The position numbers and the translations under genes are program-made. DNA of 64,000 bases, from NCBI RefSeq assembly GCF_024707505.1, contig NZ_CP102605.1, positions 862,845 to 926,844 on the forward strand, read 5' to 3'. Shown one piece after another: positions 34,039 to 43,283 of the stretch; positions within the stretch are counted from its first letter, which is position 1; each line of letters opens with the position of its first letter. The stretch comes from Pantoea sp. SOD02 (GTDB lineage Bacteria > Pseudomonadota > Gammaproteobacteria > Enterobacterales > Enterobacteriaceae). Under the pieces are notes generated by a model. That model saw only the letters and a program-made list of their open reading frames with translations. It was not told the DNA's origin and did not search any database.

Positions 34039-35370
34039 TTACTCCGCCAGTTGGAAAATTAAGGTAATCTCCGCGCCGCCTGCAGCGCGATTTGCCAGCC
34101 GCAGCTGGCCGTTCATGCGTAACATCAAGCTCTCGACCAGCGTCATGCCTAACCCCATGCTGTTGGCGCGCGAGCTGTAAAACGGCATGCAAGCCTGCGC
34201 TAATCCTTCCGCAGAGAAACCGGGACCGTTATCGCTGATGATGATTTTGATGCCGTGTGGAACATGTTCCGATGCAATCTTCACCCACGCATCAGGGCGT
34301 CCTTGCTGCATGTGAATGGCGTTTTGCAACAGGTTGTGGAACACCTGTTCCAGCCACTGTGGATCGCTCAGCACTTTTGCCTGACCGTGCTGGAACTGCT
34401 GACGCAGCGCGACATCGCCATCATCCAGTTCCTGTTGCAGCAGCAGCGTCACGCGCCGCCAGATGGCTTCCGGATTCACAGCGCTCATCGCCACCGGACG
34501 TTCGCTCACAATGTCGCGAAAACGTTGCAGCAACGCGGCAAGGCGCTCGGTTTGCAAGCTCATCGCATTAAGCGCCTGTGGAAGATTTTCGTGTTTACCC
34601 TGCTTCAACAGTAACTGACTGCTATGCAACCAAGTGTTAATGGCGGTCAGCGGCTGATTGATTTCATGAATGATGCCGGCGGTGAACTCGCCCAGCGCTT
34701 CACGCCGCGTACGCTGGAAATAGTCCGCGCGCAGGCGCATCTCCACATGCTGACGCCAGTGACGCAACAGCCACCATCCCAAGCCGCCAATCACCAGCCA
34801 TAACAGCAGCGCCAGCGTAAATGGCAGCATATGCAGCGCACGCCAGTCGGGATTGGCGCTGCCTTTCAGCAAGAACGGCTGATAGTGATTGATGAACGGT
34901 CGCTGCCATTGCCAACGCGCCGAGTCCGAATAGTTCGCTGTCTGCATGGCGGGCGGCGCGTGGATATGAAACGCCAGCGCCAGCGCCACATCCGAGGTTT
35001 GCAGGGCAAAGTGCAAATCGATCAGCATACGAATCTGGCGATAAGGATTGTAGAGCCAATAGCGCCCGCCGCTCACTTCTTCAAAACGTGGCGCGGTTAA
35101 CGGACGATTTATGGTGTGTTCCAGCAGGACAAGCTGCGGAAATTTGCTCTGCAAAGCAGCGAGATCCTCATCGCCATTCAGCAGCGGCAGCAGCGTTTCG
35201 TTCTGCGTCTGAAAGGTCGCGAGGCGGTTAAATTGCTGATTAAAATGCGCTTCGCCCACACGCTGCTGTTGCAAAATTTGATCGGCAAATAACGCTATCA
35301 AGGTGATCAGCGTTAACAGTAGCCAGACCAGCCAATACCTTTTCATCCATGGTCGGTAAGTGTGCGGCAT
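34039..35370 (-). CDS. Sensor histidine kinase with a periplasmic sensor domain
   Basis: 443 residues. First membrane segment at about 10-29 (YWLVWLLLTLITLIALFADQ), a periplasmic domain of about 150 residues, a second membrane segment at about 183-203, then HisKA with His235 in GEFTAGIIHEINQPLTAIN and a C-terminal ATPase (NLLQNAI, DNGPGFS, GLGMTLVESLM). The HEINQP form is typical of the DctB/FixL/TtrS branch that pairs with FixJ-type regulators. The periplasmic domain could contact a secreted partner such as the HbpS-like protein. The stimulus is unknown. Confidence 0.93.
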   Translation of the reverse strand: MPHTYRPWMKRYWLVWLLLTLITLIALFADQILQQQRVGEAHFNQQFNRLATFQTQNETLLPLLNGDEDLAALQSKFPQLVLLEHTINRPLTAPRFEEVSGGRYWLYNPYRQIRMLIDLHFALQTSDVALALAFHIHAPPAMQTANYSDSARWQWQRPFINHYQPFLLKGSANPDWRALHMLPFTLALLLWLVIGGLGWWLLRHWRQHVEMRLRADYFQRTRREALGEFTAGIIHEINQPLTAINTWLHSSQLLLKQGKHENLPQALNAMSLQTERLAALLQRFRDIVSERPVAMSAVNPEAIWRRVTLLLQQELDDGDVALRQQFQHGQAKVLSDPQWLEQVFHNLLQNAIHMQQGRPDAWVKIASEHVPHGIKIIISDNGPGFSAEGLAQACMPFYSSRANSMGLGMTLVESLMLRMNGQLRLANRAAGGAEITLIFQLAE

Positions 35371-35593
35371 AGAATTCCGTGGTTATGCAGTAAAGAAGTA
35401 CTCCAGCAAAGGAGGCCTGACTAAAGTCAAACGTTGTAACCCGCGCCGTATTGGGATTCAACGACTTTTCCCGGTCGGCGCGTGTTTTCAGAAGTCTGCC
35501 TGGCGCGCGGTAGCTGCTATTCGGACCACCAGATGCAACAGCAATGGCTTTGATGACGAGGAAATAAAGGGAAAACATAAGGCGCAGGAGAAA

Positions 35594-35622
35594 TGCACCA
35601 GCTCACTCACATAGCTGGTGCA
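35594..35622 (-). terminator. Hairpin after the amino-acid ABC operon
   Basis: TGCACCAGCT (35594-35603) and AGCTGGTGCA (35613-35622) are perfect 10-bp inverted arms, 20-50 bases beyond the minus-strand ATPase stop, followed on that strand by TTTCTCC. The T run is weak. The rest of the 271-base gap shows nothing else. Confidence 0.45.
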
Positions 35623-35641
35623 CAGGGAAAGGGAATTGTTG

Positions 35642-36418
35642 TTAACTATTGCGCTGTAAGTGACTACTCACAAATGCGCGACAGCGCGCGGAGATGGGAT
35701 CGCTGAACACTTGCTGTGGCGAACCGGCTTCTTCGATTTTGCCCTGATGCAGAAACACCGCTTTGTTCGAGACATCACGCGCAAAGCCCATTTCATGCGT
35801 GACGATAATCATGGTGCGCCCCTCTTCCGCCAGGCTGCGAATCACGCGCAGCACTTCGCCCACCAGCTCGGGATCAAGCGCTGAAGTCGGCTCATCAAAC
35901 AGAATCGCCTTCGGCTGCTGCGCCAGCGCACGAGCAATCGCCACGCGCTGTTGCTGACCACCCGAAAGCTGCGATGGCCACGCGTTGCGCTTCTCGTACA
36001 AACCCACTTTTTGCAGCAGCGCTTCAGCCTCTTCAATCGCCTCTTTGCTGCTGCGCTTCTGCACATGAATCGGCGCTTCGATGATGTTCTGCAATACAGT
36101 TTTATGCGGCCACAGATTGAAGCTCTGGAAGACAAAACCGAGTTGCATGCGCATCAGCTTGATGCGGCGCTGCTGCTCGCGGCTGAGCTTCTCGTCGGGA
36201 TTATCGATAGTGACCACTTCGTCACCCACCGCAATCTCCCCGCCCTGCGGCACTTCTAAGAATGGAATGCAGCGCAACAAGGTACTTTTGCCTGAGCCGC
36301 TGGCACCGATTAGCGAAATCACGTCGCCATCCTGCGCCGTCAGGCTGATATCGTGCAGCACTTCGTGCCCGCTATAACTTTTTCTGAGATGACTCAGGGC
36401 GATAGTGGGTTTACTCAT
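35642..36418 (-). CDS. Polar amino-acid ABC transporter ATPase (HisP/GlnQ-like)
   Basis: 258 residues. Walker A IGASGSGKSTLLRC, signature LSGGQQQRVAIARALAQQP, Walker B AILFDEPTSALDPE, and switch His in IIVTHEMGF. The length matches HisP/ArtP. Last gene of the four-gene importer unit; its start overlaps the permease end (36415-36418). Confidence 0.94.
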   Translation of the reverse strand: MSKPTIALSHLRKSYSGHEVLHDISLTAQDGDVISLIGASGSGKSTLLRCIPFLEVPQGGEIAVGDEVVTIDNPDEKLSREQQRRIKLMRMQLGFVFQSFNLWPHKTVLQNIIEAPIHVQKRSSKEAIEEAEALLQKVGLYEKRNAWPSQLSGGQQQRVAIARALAQQPKAILFDEPTSALDPELVGEVLRVIRSLAEEGRTMIIVTHEMGFARDVSNKAVFLHQGKIEEAGSPQQVFSDPISARCRAFVSSHLQRNS

Positions 36419-37101
36419 GGACGTGCTCCAACGTGATAAGGGGACAAACGGCGCTCCAGCAGCGCCACCGCTTTACTCACCAGCACGGTCAGTAGCAGAT
36501 AGATAATCGCCGCGCTGATAAACACTTCCAGCGCGCGGAAAGTCTCAGAGACAATGGAATCAGCGATGCCGGTCATCTCCATCAGACTGATGGTGCTGAC
36601 CAGCGAGGTCGATTTAATCATCGAGATAATTTCATTGCTGTAAGCCGGCAAAGCCTGGCGCACCGCCAGCGGCAGCGTGATGCGACGTAGCGTGGTGAAG
36701 CGCGACATGCCGCTCACTTTGGCCGCTTCCAGCGACTGCACGCTCACCGCGTTAAGCCCACCGCGCAGAATCTCCGAGGTGTACGCCGCATCATTAAGCA
36801 CCAGCGCAATCAAACCGCACCAGTAAGGATCGCGCAGCAGCGGCCACAGCACGCTTTCGCGCACCGCTGGCAAGCTGCCGAGGCCGTAATAGATCATGAA
36901 GATCTGAATCAGTAGTGGCGTGCCGCGAAACACCCAGACGTAGAAACGGGTAACGTAGCTTCCGAAGCGATTCTGCCGCAGCAGATTGAGCAGCAGTGCC
37001 AGCACGCCGCCACCCAACAACGATAACAGCGCCAGATTGAGCGTGAGCGGCAGGCCGCGCAGCAACGCAGCTAAGGTGTGCTGCAGGAAAGTGACATCCA
37101 T
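36415..37101 (-). CDS. Polar amino-acid ABC permease (HisM-like)
   Basis: 228 residues, about five membrane segments, with the HisMQ signature EAAKVSGMSRFTTLRRITLP that contacts the ATPase. Second permease of the importer. Confidence 0.92.
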   Translation of the reverse strand: MDVTFLQHTLAALLRGLPLTLNLALLSLLGGGVLALLLNLLRQNRFGSYVTRFYVWVFRGTPLLIQIFMIYYGLGSLPAVRESVLWPLLRDPYWCGLIALVLNDAAYTSEILRGGLNAVSVQSLEAAKVSGMSRFTTLRRITLPLAVRQALPAYSNEIISMIKSTSLVSTISLMEMTGIADSIVSETFRALEVFISAAIIYLLLTVLVSKAVALLERRLSPYHVGARP

Positions 37102-37110
37102 CGTGGCTCC

Positions 37111-37830
37111 TTACAACCGCGCGCGTTGTTGCCCGCGCATGGCCACTTTTTCCACATAGCGGAAAACAAAATCGGAACAGGTGGTGATGATCAGGTAGAT
37201 CACCGCGCCAACGCTGTAGAAGAAGAACGGCATTTGTGTCGAGTTCGAGGCGGTGGAGATCTGGTTCATGGTTTCCACTAAGCCGGTGACCGAAACCAGC
37301 GCCGACTCTTTGATTACCGATTGCCACTGATTTCCCATGCCCGGCAGCGCGGTTTTCAGCGCCTGCGGCACAATCATGCGGCGGAACAGCATCAAACGGC
37401 CCATGCCGGTGACCGTTGCGGCTTCCAGCGTGCCTTTCGGGATCGCGTATAACGCGCCGCGGAACACACTACTTTGATAGGCGCCGGAGATCAGGCCGAT
37501 GGCAATCGCACCCGCTACAAAGCCGTTCACATCAAACGGTCCTTGTAGGCCAAGACTTTCCCCGACAAACGACACCACCTGACGTCCACCAAAATAGAAC
37601 AGGTAGATCACCAGCAGCTCCGGCACACCACGAAACAGCGTGATGTAGCCGTTGGCGAGGCGCTGTTGCCAGCGCCCGCCACCAATCTGCATCCAACACA
37701 ACAGGCTGCCGAGAATTGCGCCCAGCATCCATGCACATAATGAAACGGTGACGGTCACCGTGGCGGCGTTAAGCAACACGCCGCCCCAACCTTCGTCACC
37801 AAAACCTAAGATTTGCCAATCAATAGCCAT
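37111..37830 (-). CDS. Polar amino-acid ABC permease (HisQ-like)
   Basis: 239 residues, about five membrane segments. ATPase-docking loop EAATVTGMGRLMLFRRMIVP and ALPGMGNQWQSVIKESALVS follow the HisQ/OccQ type. Pairs with the other permease as a heterodimer; 12 bases after the binding-protein gene and 9 before the second permease. Confidence 0.92.
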   Translation of the reverse strand: MAIDWQILGFGDEGWGGVLLNAATVTVTVSLCAWMLGAILGSLLCWMQIGGGRWQQRLANGYITLFRGVPELLVIYLFYFGGRQVVSFVGESLGLQGPFDVNGFVAGAIAIGLISGAYQSSVFRGALYAIPKGTLEAATVTGMGRLMLFRRMIVPQALKTALPGMGNQWQSVIKESALVSVTGLVETMNQISTASNSTQMPFFFYSVGAVIYLIITTCSDFVFRYVEKVAMRGQQRARL

Positions 37831-37842
37831 AAGCGCCTGGAA

Positions 37843-38688
37843 TTACTCTTTAGGTGCGACGTTTTCGCCGAACCATTTTTCAGACAGCTGCTTCAGCGTG
37901 CCATCTTTGATCATTGAATTTAACGCGTTATCCAGCGCCGCCTTCAGCTCAGGATTGTTTTTCTGAATCGCGATGGCTGAACCCTGGCCCAACACGCCGC
38001 CCGAGAAACCGTAACCGGTGCTGTTAACGGTATCCGCATGCTTTTTCACATAGGCATTCAGGTTGGTGCGTGACGCCATTACTGCATCAACGCGGCCGTT
38101 CAGCAGATCGGCGAAGGTTTCCGGTCCGGCCTGATAAGTACGAATCGTTGCCACATCCGCCAGATATTTGTTGAGGAAGTCAGCCTGAATGGTGGCAACC
38201 TGCACCGCGATGGTTTTGCCTTTGAATTTGGCTTTCAATGCATCGATAGATTTGGTCATGCCAGCTTCGTCATCCGCCAGCACCACTTCGCCATTGCCTG
38301 GCAAGGTATCAACCGCGCTGCCCTTCAGAGTGACGAAACCTGAAACACTCACGGTGTACTGGCGTGAGAAATCCACCACTTCTTCACGCTTCGGCGTGAC
38401 GGTCACGGCATCGATCACCGCGTCATATTTGCCATCGACTAAACCCGGAATCATACCGGACCATTTCTGCGCCACGATTTCGTATTTGAAACCGGCACGT
38501 TTAGCGATTTCAGCCACCATATCCGGCTCATAACCAACGATTTTGCCGTTCGGCGTGGATTGGTTAAACGGCGGATAAGCAGCTTCAGTGGCGAATTTCA
38601 GCGTGCCAAAATCTTTTGCCTGCACCAGAGCGGAAGAGGCAAGCAGCAGCATGCCCACAGAAGCGGTAAACAGTCCTTTACGCATCAT
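37843..38688 (-). CDS. Periplasmic amino-acid-binding protein (ArgT/HisJ/OccT family)
   Basis: 281 residues. Signal peptide MRKGLFTASVGMLLLASSAL-VQA. SBP_bac_3 motifs LKFATEAAYPPFNQSTPNGK, IVGYEPDMVAEIAKRAGFKY and YDAVIDAVTVTPKREEVVDF are clear. The ligand is probably a cationic amino acid or opine-like compound. First gene of the importer unit proper, following the M20 amidohydrolase gene by 24 bases, which suggests uptake plus cleavage of an N-acyl or opine-type amino acid (inference). Confidence 0.93.
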   Translation of the reverse strand: MMRKGLFTASVGMLLLASSALVQAKDFGTLKFATEAAYPPFNQSTPNGKIVGYEPDMVAEIAKRAGFKYEIVAQKWSGMIPGLVDGKYDAVIDAVTVTPKREEVVDFSRQYTVSVSGFVTLKGSAVDTLPGNGEVVLADDEAGMTKSIDALKAKFKGKTIAVQVATIQADFLNKYLADVATIRTYQAGPETFADLLNGRVDAVMASRTNLNAYVKKHADTVNSTGYGFSGGVLGQGSAIAIQKNNPELKAALDNALNSMIKDGTLKQLSEKWFGENVAPKE

Positions 38689-38712
38689 CAGAAAACCTCG
38701 AAGTTCGTTATT

Positions 38713-39900
38713 TTAAGAGAGTAAATCAATGGCTAAACGGGCTAATGCCTGCGTGCCGGCATGGATACTGCGCTCGTCGGGTTGGTAATCCGAATTATGC
38801 AGATGGTCGTCGCGTCCCGGTGCGCCGGATCCAATGTGGATCTGGCAACCTGGCGCGCGCTCGGTAAACAGCGAGAAATCTTCAGCACCAAAGCTGGCGC
38901 TCGGCTTGGCAACAATGGCTTTACCAAACTGATGCGACAAAATCGGTTCCAGCGCATCAATCAGCGCATCGTCGTTCATTAACGGCGGTACGCCGCGCTG
39001 GTAATTGACCTCAACGCGCAAATTCAGCGACAGCGCGACGCCCGCGCAAATACGTTTGAACGCCTCTTCGATATGCGCACGCGCCGCCGGTGATTTGGCG
39101 CGTACCGTGCCCTGAATCAGGCAGCTATCGGAAATGATGTTGTGCGTGCTGCCGCCATGAATGTGGCCGATGGTCAGCACCGCCGAGTTGGCGGGATCGA
39201 GCTCGCGCGAAATAATGGTTTGCAGCTGGCTCACCAGATTGACGGCGGCAATGATCGGATCGGTTCCCATATGCGGACGGGCGGCGTGCGTTGATTTACC
39301 GTGCACCACCACATCAAACTCGTCGCTGGAGGCGGTACTAGCACCGCGCGTTAAGCCAATTTCCCCGGCGGCCAGTTCCGGTTTGTTGTGCAGCGTAATG
39401 GCAAGATCGACGCCATCTGCCGCGCCATCGGCGATCATCGCTTCGGCACCGCTATCGGGCGTCTCTTCTGCTGGCTGGAAAATCAATCGCAAAGTGCCAT
39501 GCAACTGTGCGCGGTAGTGCGGCACAATCGCCGCCACGCCGAGCATCGTCGCGGTGTGAATATCGTGGCCGCAGGCGTGCATTTTGCCGGGATATTGGCT
39601 GCTGAAAGGTAAACCGGTTTGTTCATGGATTGGCAATGCATCCATATCCGCGCGTAACAGCACGGTTTTACCAGGATGCGCGCCGACAATATCAGCCATC
39701 ACGCCGGTTCTGCCGACGCCGGTTTTCGGCGTCAGACCCAGGCGCAGCAGCTCCTGCTCAACGATGTGCGCAGTACGGACGGTGTCGAAACCCAGCTCCG
39801 GATGCGCGTGAATGTCACGGCGAATGGCGATGAGATGCGCCTGCATGCTTTCGCTTTTGGCGCTGATGTCCCTGGCTAAAACATCTTTATGAGCGGTCAT
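38713..39900 (-). CDS. M20D amidohydrolase (hippurate/N-acyl-amino-acid hydrolase type)
   Basis: About 395 residues from the ATG at 39898-39900, chosen to match the family start MTAHKDVLARDISAKSES; the frame is open to 39975. Metal-dependent hydrolase motifs: LLRADMDALPI, MHACGHDIHTATMLG, PAEETPDSGAEAMI, ITLHNKPELAAGEIG. It cleaves an N-acyl group from an amino acid. It leads the ABC importer operon, so its substrate is likely what the importer brings in. Confidence 0.92.
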   Translation of the reverse strand: MTAHKDVLARDISAKSESMQAHLIAIRRDIHAHPELGFDTVRTAHIVEQELLRLGLTPKTGVGRTGVMADIVGAHPGKTVLLRADMDALPIHEQTGLPFSSQYPGKMHACGHDIHTATMLGVAAIVPHYRAQLHGTLRLIFQPAEETPDSGAEAMIADGAADGVDLAITLHNKPELAAGEIGLTRGASTASSDEFDVVVHGKSTHAARPHMGTDPIIAAVNLVSQLQTIISRELDPANSAVLTIGHIHGGSTHNIISDSCLIQGTVRAKSPAARAHIEEAFKRICAGVALSLNLRVEVNYQRGVPPLMNDDALIDALEPILSHQFGKAIVAKPSASFGAEDFSLFTERAPGCQIHIGSGAPGRDDHLHNSDYQPDERSIHAGTQALARLAIDLLS

Positions 39901-40150
39901 ATGCAAAGATCTTTTTTCAGGCGCGAGCCTGGCCTTTATGGCATTTTTATTAAAATTGACTCTGTATTTATTCACAGCATTCGACAGAATGCAACGCGCA
40001 ATCCGTCGCTTTACTTGCTGAATTTTCGCGATATTTTGCTAATTCACTGCCTTGACAGGATAAAACCCCACATCTGCATCATTAAGCAGTTATAACATTC
40101 ATGATCCCATACGGATCATCAGTTTTACTGATTTCGTTATTGAACAATAA

Positions 40151-41041
40151 TCAGCCGCTAACCTGCGCTAAAAGCCAATCGCGCACCGCCATCATCGGCG
40201 CTTGTTCGCGCGGACGGCGCGGCCACACCAGATACCAACCGGCATCAATGGTCATTTGCTGCGCAAACGCGGGCACCAAACGTCCGCTGGCCAGATCGTT
40301 CTGCACGAAATGCGGGCTGGTGAGCGCAATGCCCTGCCCGCTGATCGCCGCTTCCAGCGCCAGCGCGGTTTGATTGAAACGCAGGTGATGCTGATGATGC
40401 AGCGATACATGCGGGAAGATAAACGCCAGAAATGCGGGCCAAAGATGATGACCATCGTGCAGCAACACGTAGCGCAGGCAGTTATCGCTTTCGGCCGGAT
40501 CGCCCAGCTCTTCAAGCAGCGCCGGACTCACCACCGCTAATACCGTTTGGCTAAACAGTAAAGTGGCATCCAGACCCGCGCCAAACGGCGGCCTGCCGTA
40601 GCGCACTGCTAAATCGACGCCTTCATGATGAAACTGCACCAGCCGCTCAGAAGCTAATACGCGCAGATCGATATCCGGCCACGCGGCGGTAAAACCCGGT
40701 AAGCGCGGCAGCATCCAGCGGCTGGCAAAGGTGGGCGTTACGCTCAACGTTAAGCGATTCGGTTCCGGACGCAGCGTGCGCGTGGCTTCATCGATCAGTT
40801 CAAACGCCTGACGGATGCTGACTGCATAACCTGCACCCGCGCCGGTCAGCGCCAGCGTGCGCGGCAATCGATCAAACAATTTCAGCCCAAGGCTGGCTTC
40901 CAGACCGCGAATTTGCTGTGCCACCGCGCCCTGCGTCACGCCTAACTCTTCCGCCGCCAGGCGAAAATTCAAATGGCGCGTCACCGCTTCAAACACTTTC
41001 AACGCATTAAGCGGCGGCAGCTCGCTGAATCCCTGGCTCAT
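40151..41041 (-). CDS. LysR-family regulator (GcvA-like)
   Basis: 296 residues. HTH at LNALKVFEAVTRHLNFRLAA then EELGVTQGAVAQQIRGLEAS, followed by a substrate-binding domain with the GcvA-like WLPRLPxFxxxxPDIDLR pattern (MLPRLPGFTAAWPDIDLRVL). It is divergent from the SDR at 41147 with a 105-base shared promoter region, so control of that gene is likely. Confidence 0.92.
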   Translation of the reverse strand: MSQGFSELPPLNALKVFEAVTRHLNFRLAAEELGVTQGAVAQQIRGLEASLGLKLFDRLPRTLALTGAGAGYAVSIRQAFELIDEATRTLRPEPNRLTLSVTPTFASRWMLPRLPGFTAAWPDIDLRVLASERLVQFHHEGVDLAVRYGRPPFGAGLDATLLFSQTVLAVVSPALLEELGDPAESDNCLRYVLLHDGHHLWPAFLAFIFPHVSLHHQHHLRFNQTALALEAAISGQGIALTSPHFVQNDLASGRLVPAFAQQMTIDAGWYLVWPRRPREQAPMMAVRDWLLAQVSG

Positions 41042-41146
41042 CCTGTAGTTTTCCTATCGTCAATTGGCAAACAGACTGACTCTCTGCTGCCGAAAATACC
41101 TTTTATACTGGATTTAATCGATTTTTAATTAACAGGAAGATCAATA

Positions 41147-41851
41147 ATGACAGTAGAAAAAGTGGCAGTAATCGTCGCCGGTGGCAGCGGCATGGGTGCA
41201 GCAGTAGCGGAGAAACTGGCGAGCGACGGCTTTAAAGTGGCGATCCTCTCTTCATCCGGCAAAGGTGAAGCGCTGGCGGAGCGGCTGGGTGGCTTGGGCG
41301 TGACGGGTTCCAATCAATCCGTTGAAGATCTGCAGAAGCTGGTGGATCAAACGCTGGCGCGCTGGGGACGCATTGATGTGCTGGTGAACAGCGCCGGTCA
41401 TGGTCCGCGCGCGCCGATTCTGGAATTAACCGACGAGCAGTGGCAGCTCGGCATGGAAACCTACTTTTTGAATGTGGTGCGCGCCACGCGTCTGGTCACG
41501 CCAATCATGCAGAAACAGGGCGGCGGCAGCATTATCAACATCTCATCCGCGTGGACGTTCGAGCCAACCGATATGTTCCCAACCTCAGCGGTGTTCCGTG
41601 CCGGGCTGGCATCCTTCACCAAAATCTTCGCCGATACTTACGCGGCCGATAACATTCGCATCAACAATGTGCTGCCTGGCTGGATCGATAGCTTGCCGAA
41701 AACCGATGAACGTCGCGACAGCGTGCCATTACAGCGCTATGGCACTTCTGCAGAAGTGGCAGCAACCATCGCCTTCCTGGCATCGCCCGGCGCGGCCTAT
41801 ATTACCGCTCAGAATATTCGTGTTGATGGCGGCGTAACGCGTAGCGTGTAG
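41147..41851 (+). CDS. Short-chain dehydrogenase/reductase with a non-standard active site
   Basis: 234 residues. The SDR fold is clear: nucleotide loop VIVAGGSGMGAAVAEKL (TGxxxGxG replaced by AGGSGMG), DVLVNSAGHGP, IINISSAWTF, RINNVLPGWI and ITAQNIRVDGG. At the place of the catalytic YxxxK the sequence reads S-AVF-R (in PTSAVFRAGL), so both the Tyr and Lys are lost, though the Ser (NISSA) remains. Compare the intact YCATK in the SDR at 43284-44015. It has a good ribosome site and a terminator of its own. It is probably controlled by the divergent LysR gene. Confidence 0.85.
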   Translation: MTVEKVAVIVAGGSGMGAAVAEKLASDGFKVAILSSSGKGEALAERLGGLGVTGSNQSVEDLQKLVDQTLARWGRIDVLVNSAGHGPRAPILELTDEQWQLGMETYFLNVVRATRLVTPIMQKQGGGSIINISSAWTFEPTDMFPTSAVFRAGLASFTKIFADTYAADNIRINNVLPGWIDSLPKTDERRDSVPLQRYGTSAEVAATIAFLASPGAAYITAQNIRVDGGVTRSV

Positions 41852-41871
41852 TAAGAAAAATCTCTCAATGT

Positions 41872-41911
41872 AGCCGTGAATAGCCTCCTGACTTTCACGG
41901 CTTTCTGTTTT
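41872..41911 (+). terminator. Intrinsic terminator of the SDR gene
   Basis: Arms AGCCGTGAA (41872-41880) and TTCACGGCT (41894-41902) followed by TTCTGTTTT, 20 bases after the SDR stop. Confidence 0.75.
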
Positions 41912-42058
41912 ACTACCGTTTATTTATCAAGCAAAAAACAAGACTGGTCTTGTCGATTTTACCCCTCAAAAAAAGTCAGAATGTTCTTATTCGCTGACAG
42001 AACTTTCCTGCTTCAGCTCGCTTACTTACTTTTATGAACATTTTGATTTGAGGTCGCT

Positions 42059-42190
42059 ATGCAATCGATTTTACGTGCTCGTATGTCTACTCTTTTCACC
42101 GCACAACGCCATCAGGTTTGGCAACTGATGTTTACCGGCTGTGCTGCCTTCTGGATTTTATTAGTGGTTGCCATCATGAGCATTCGCTAA
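42059..42190 (+). CDS. Small membrane protein, YmiA-like
   Basis: 43 residues, MQSILRARMSTLFTAQRHQV continuing with WQLMFTGCAAFWILLVVAIM. A GAGG ribosome site lies 6 bases before the ATG. There is a charged N terminus and one membrane segment. The pattern W..(M/V)F.G.A.FW...V resembles enterobacterial YmiA/YciX-type small proteins. It is convergent with the AraC gene, one base apart. The size makes a function unclear. The gene call itself rests on the ribosome site and the hydrophobic segment. Confidence 0.55.
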   Translation: MQSILRARMSTLFTAQRHQVWQLMFTGCAAFWILLVVAIMSIR

Positions 42191-42191
42191 G

Positions 42192-43130
42192 TTAATGCGC
42201 CTGTAATCGGCCGGACAGCTGCTCCGGCGGTAACAACTCAAACGCCCGCTTCATTTCTCGCGCCTCTTCTGCCGGACTGCGACCAAACATCCGTTTGAAC
42301 TCACGATTAAACTGCGAATCACTTTCATAGCCGACGCGCGCTGCTGCGCCCGCGGCGGTGAGATTGTCGCGGATCATCATTAAACGCGCCTGATGCAACC
42401 GCAGCGATTTTAGATATTGAATCGGCGAGGTTTGCGTCACCGTTTTAAAATGCAGATGGAAGCGCGGCACGCTCATGCCGGCTTCATTTGCCAGGTGTGG
42501 CACATCCAGCGGCTGACGCCAGTCGGCATGGATGCGCTGCAAAGCACGCGCGATACGACCAAAATGGCCTTGATAGGTTAACGCCGCACGCACCGCGCCG
42601 CCCTGCTCGCCCATCAATACGCGAAAACAGATCTCTTCAACGCGCGCCGGTCCCAACACTTTGGCTTCAAGCGGATCACTCAACGCTTCCAGCAAACGCA
42701 GCGTGCTCTCCGCCAGCGTTTCATTGATCGGTGTTGAGATGATGCCCGCCGGCGTAGCGGTTACCGCCGTTTCACTGTTGGCCAGTTGCGCCACCAGCCG
42801 CGCCACCATGGCAACATCCAAACGTATGGCGATGCCCAACAACGGCTCTTCTGATGTGGCTTCCGTCTCAGCAGAAAACGGCAGCGGCACCGACAACACC
42901 AGATAATGTTGCGCGTCGTAGCGATACATTTTGTCTGCAAGAAACGCGCGTTTCGATCCCTGACAAATAATGATGATGCTCGGCTCATACAATACCGGCG
43001 TGCGCGCCCACTGCCGATCGGCGCGCATAAAGCGCACACTATCGAGCAGCGATTCGGTATAGCCTTCCTGGCGTGCCAGCTGGCTGAGTAAAGCGCAGGT
43101 GCGCTGTTGCACGGTGTGTGGCATGAACAA
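42192..43130 (-). CDS. AraC-family transcriptional regulator (cupin N-terminal type)
   Basis: 312 residues. N-terminal AraC_N cupin-like sensor domain (VLYEPSIIIICQGSKRAFLA and YLVLSVPLPFSAETE), C-terminal double HTH with PLDVPHLANEAGMSVPRFHL and AARVGYESDSQFNREFKRMF. Divergent from the SDR at 43284 with a 153-base promoter region, a layout very common for this regulator group, where it activates the neighbouring oxidoreductase. Confidence 0.92.
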   Translation of the reverse strand: MFMPHTVQQRTCALLSQLARQEGYTESLLDSVRFMRADRQWARTPVLYEPSIIIICQGSKRAFLADKMYRYDAQHYLVLSVPLPFSAETEATSEEPLLGIAIRLDVAMVARLVAQLANSETAVTATPAGIISTPINETLAESTLRLLEALSDPLEAKVLGPARVEEICFRVLMGEQGGAVRAALTYQGHFGRIARALQRIHADWRQPLDVPHLANEAGMSVPRFHLHFKTVTQTSPIQYLKSLRLHQARLMMIRDNLTAAGAAARVGYESDSQFNREFKRMFGRSPAEEAREMKRAFELLPPEQLSGRLQAH

Positions 43131-43283
43131 TTTCCTCAGAGAGATTCAGGCAAAGCATAGCTGTGTAAATCGTGGTTGCACAATGCACACGAGAGAATCA
43201 GGCAATGATGCGCCACAATCCGGTCTGTTGCGCACTGCATGATTTATCAACAATAGCCTCGTCAACTCAAAGAGGAATGCATC

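Noticed and set aside
35240..35578. A 112-codon minus-strand frame ahead of the kinase
   Set aside because: Overlaps the kinase start, has low-complexity composition and no homology that I recognise.
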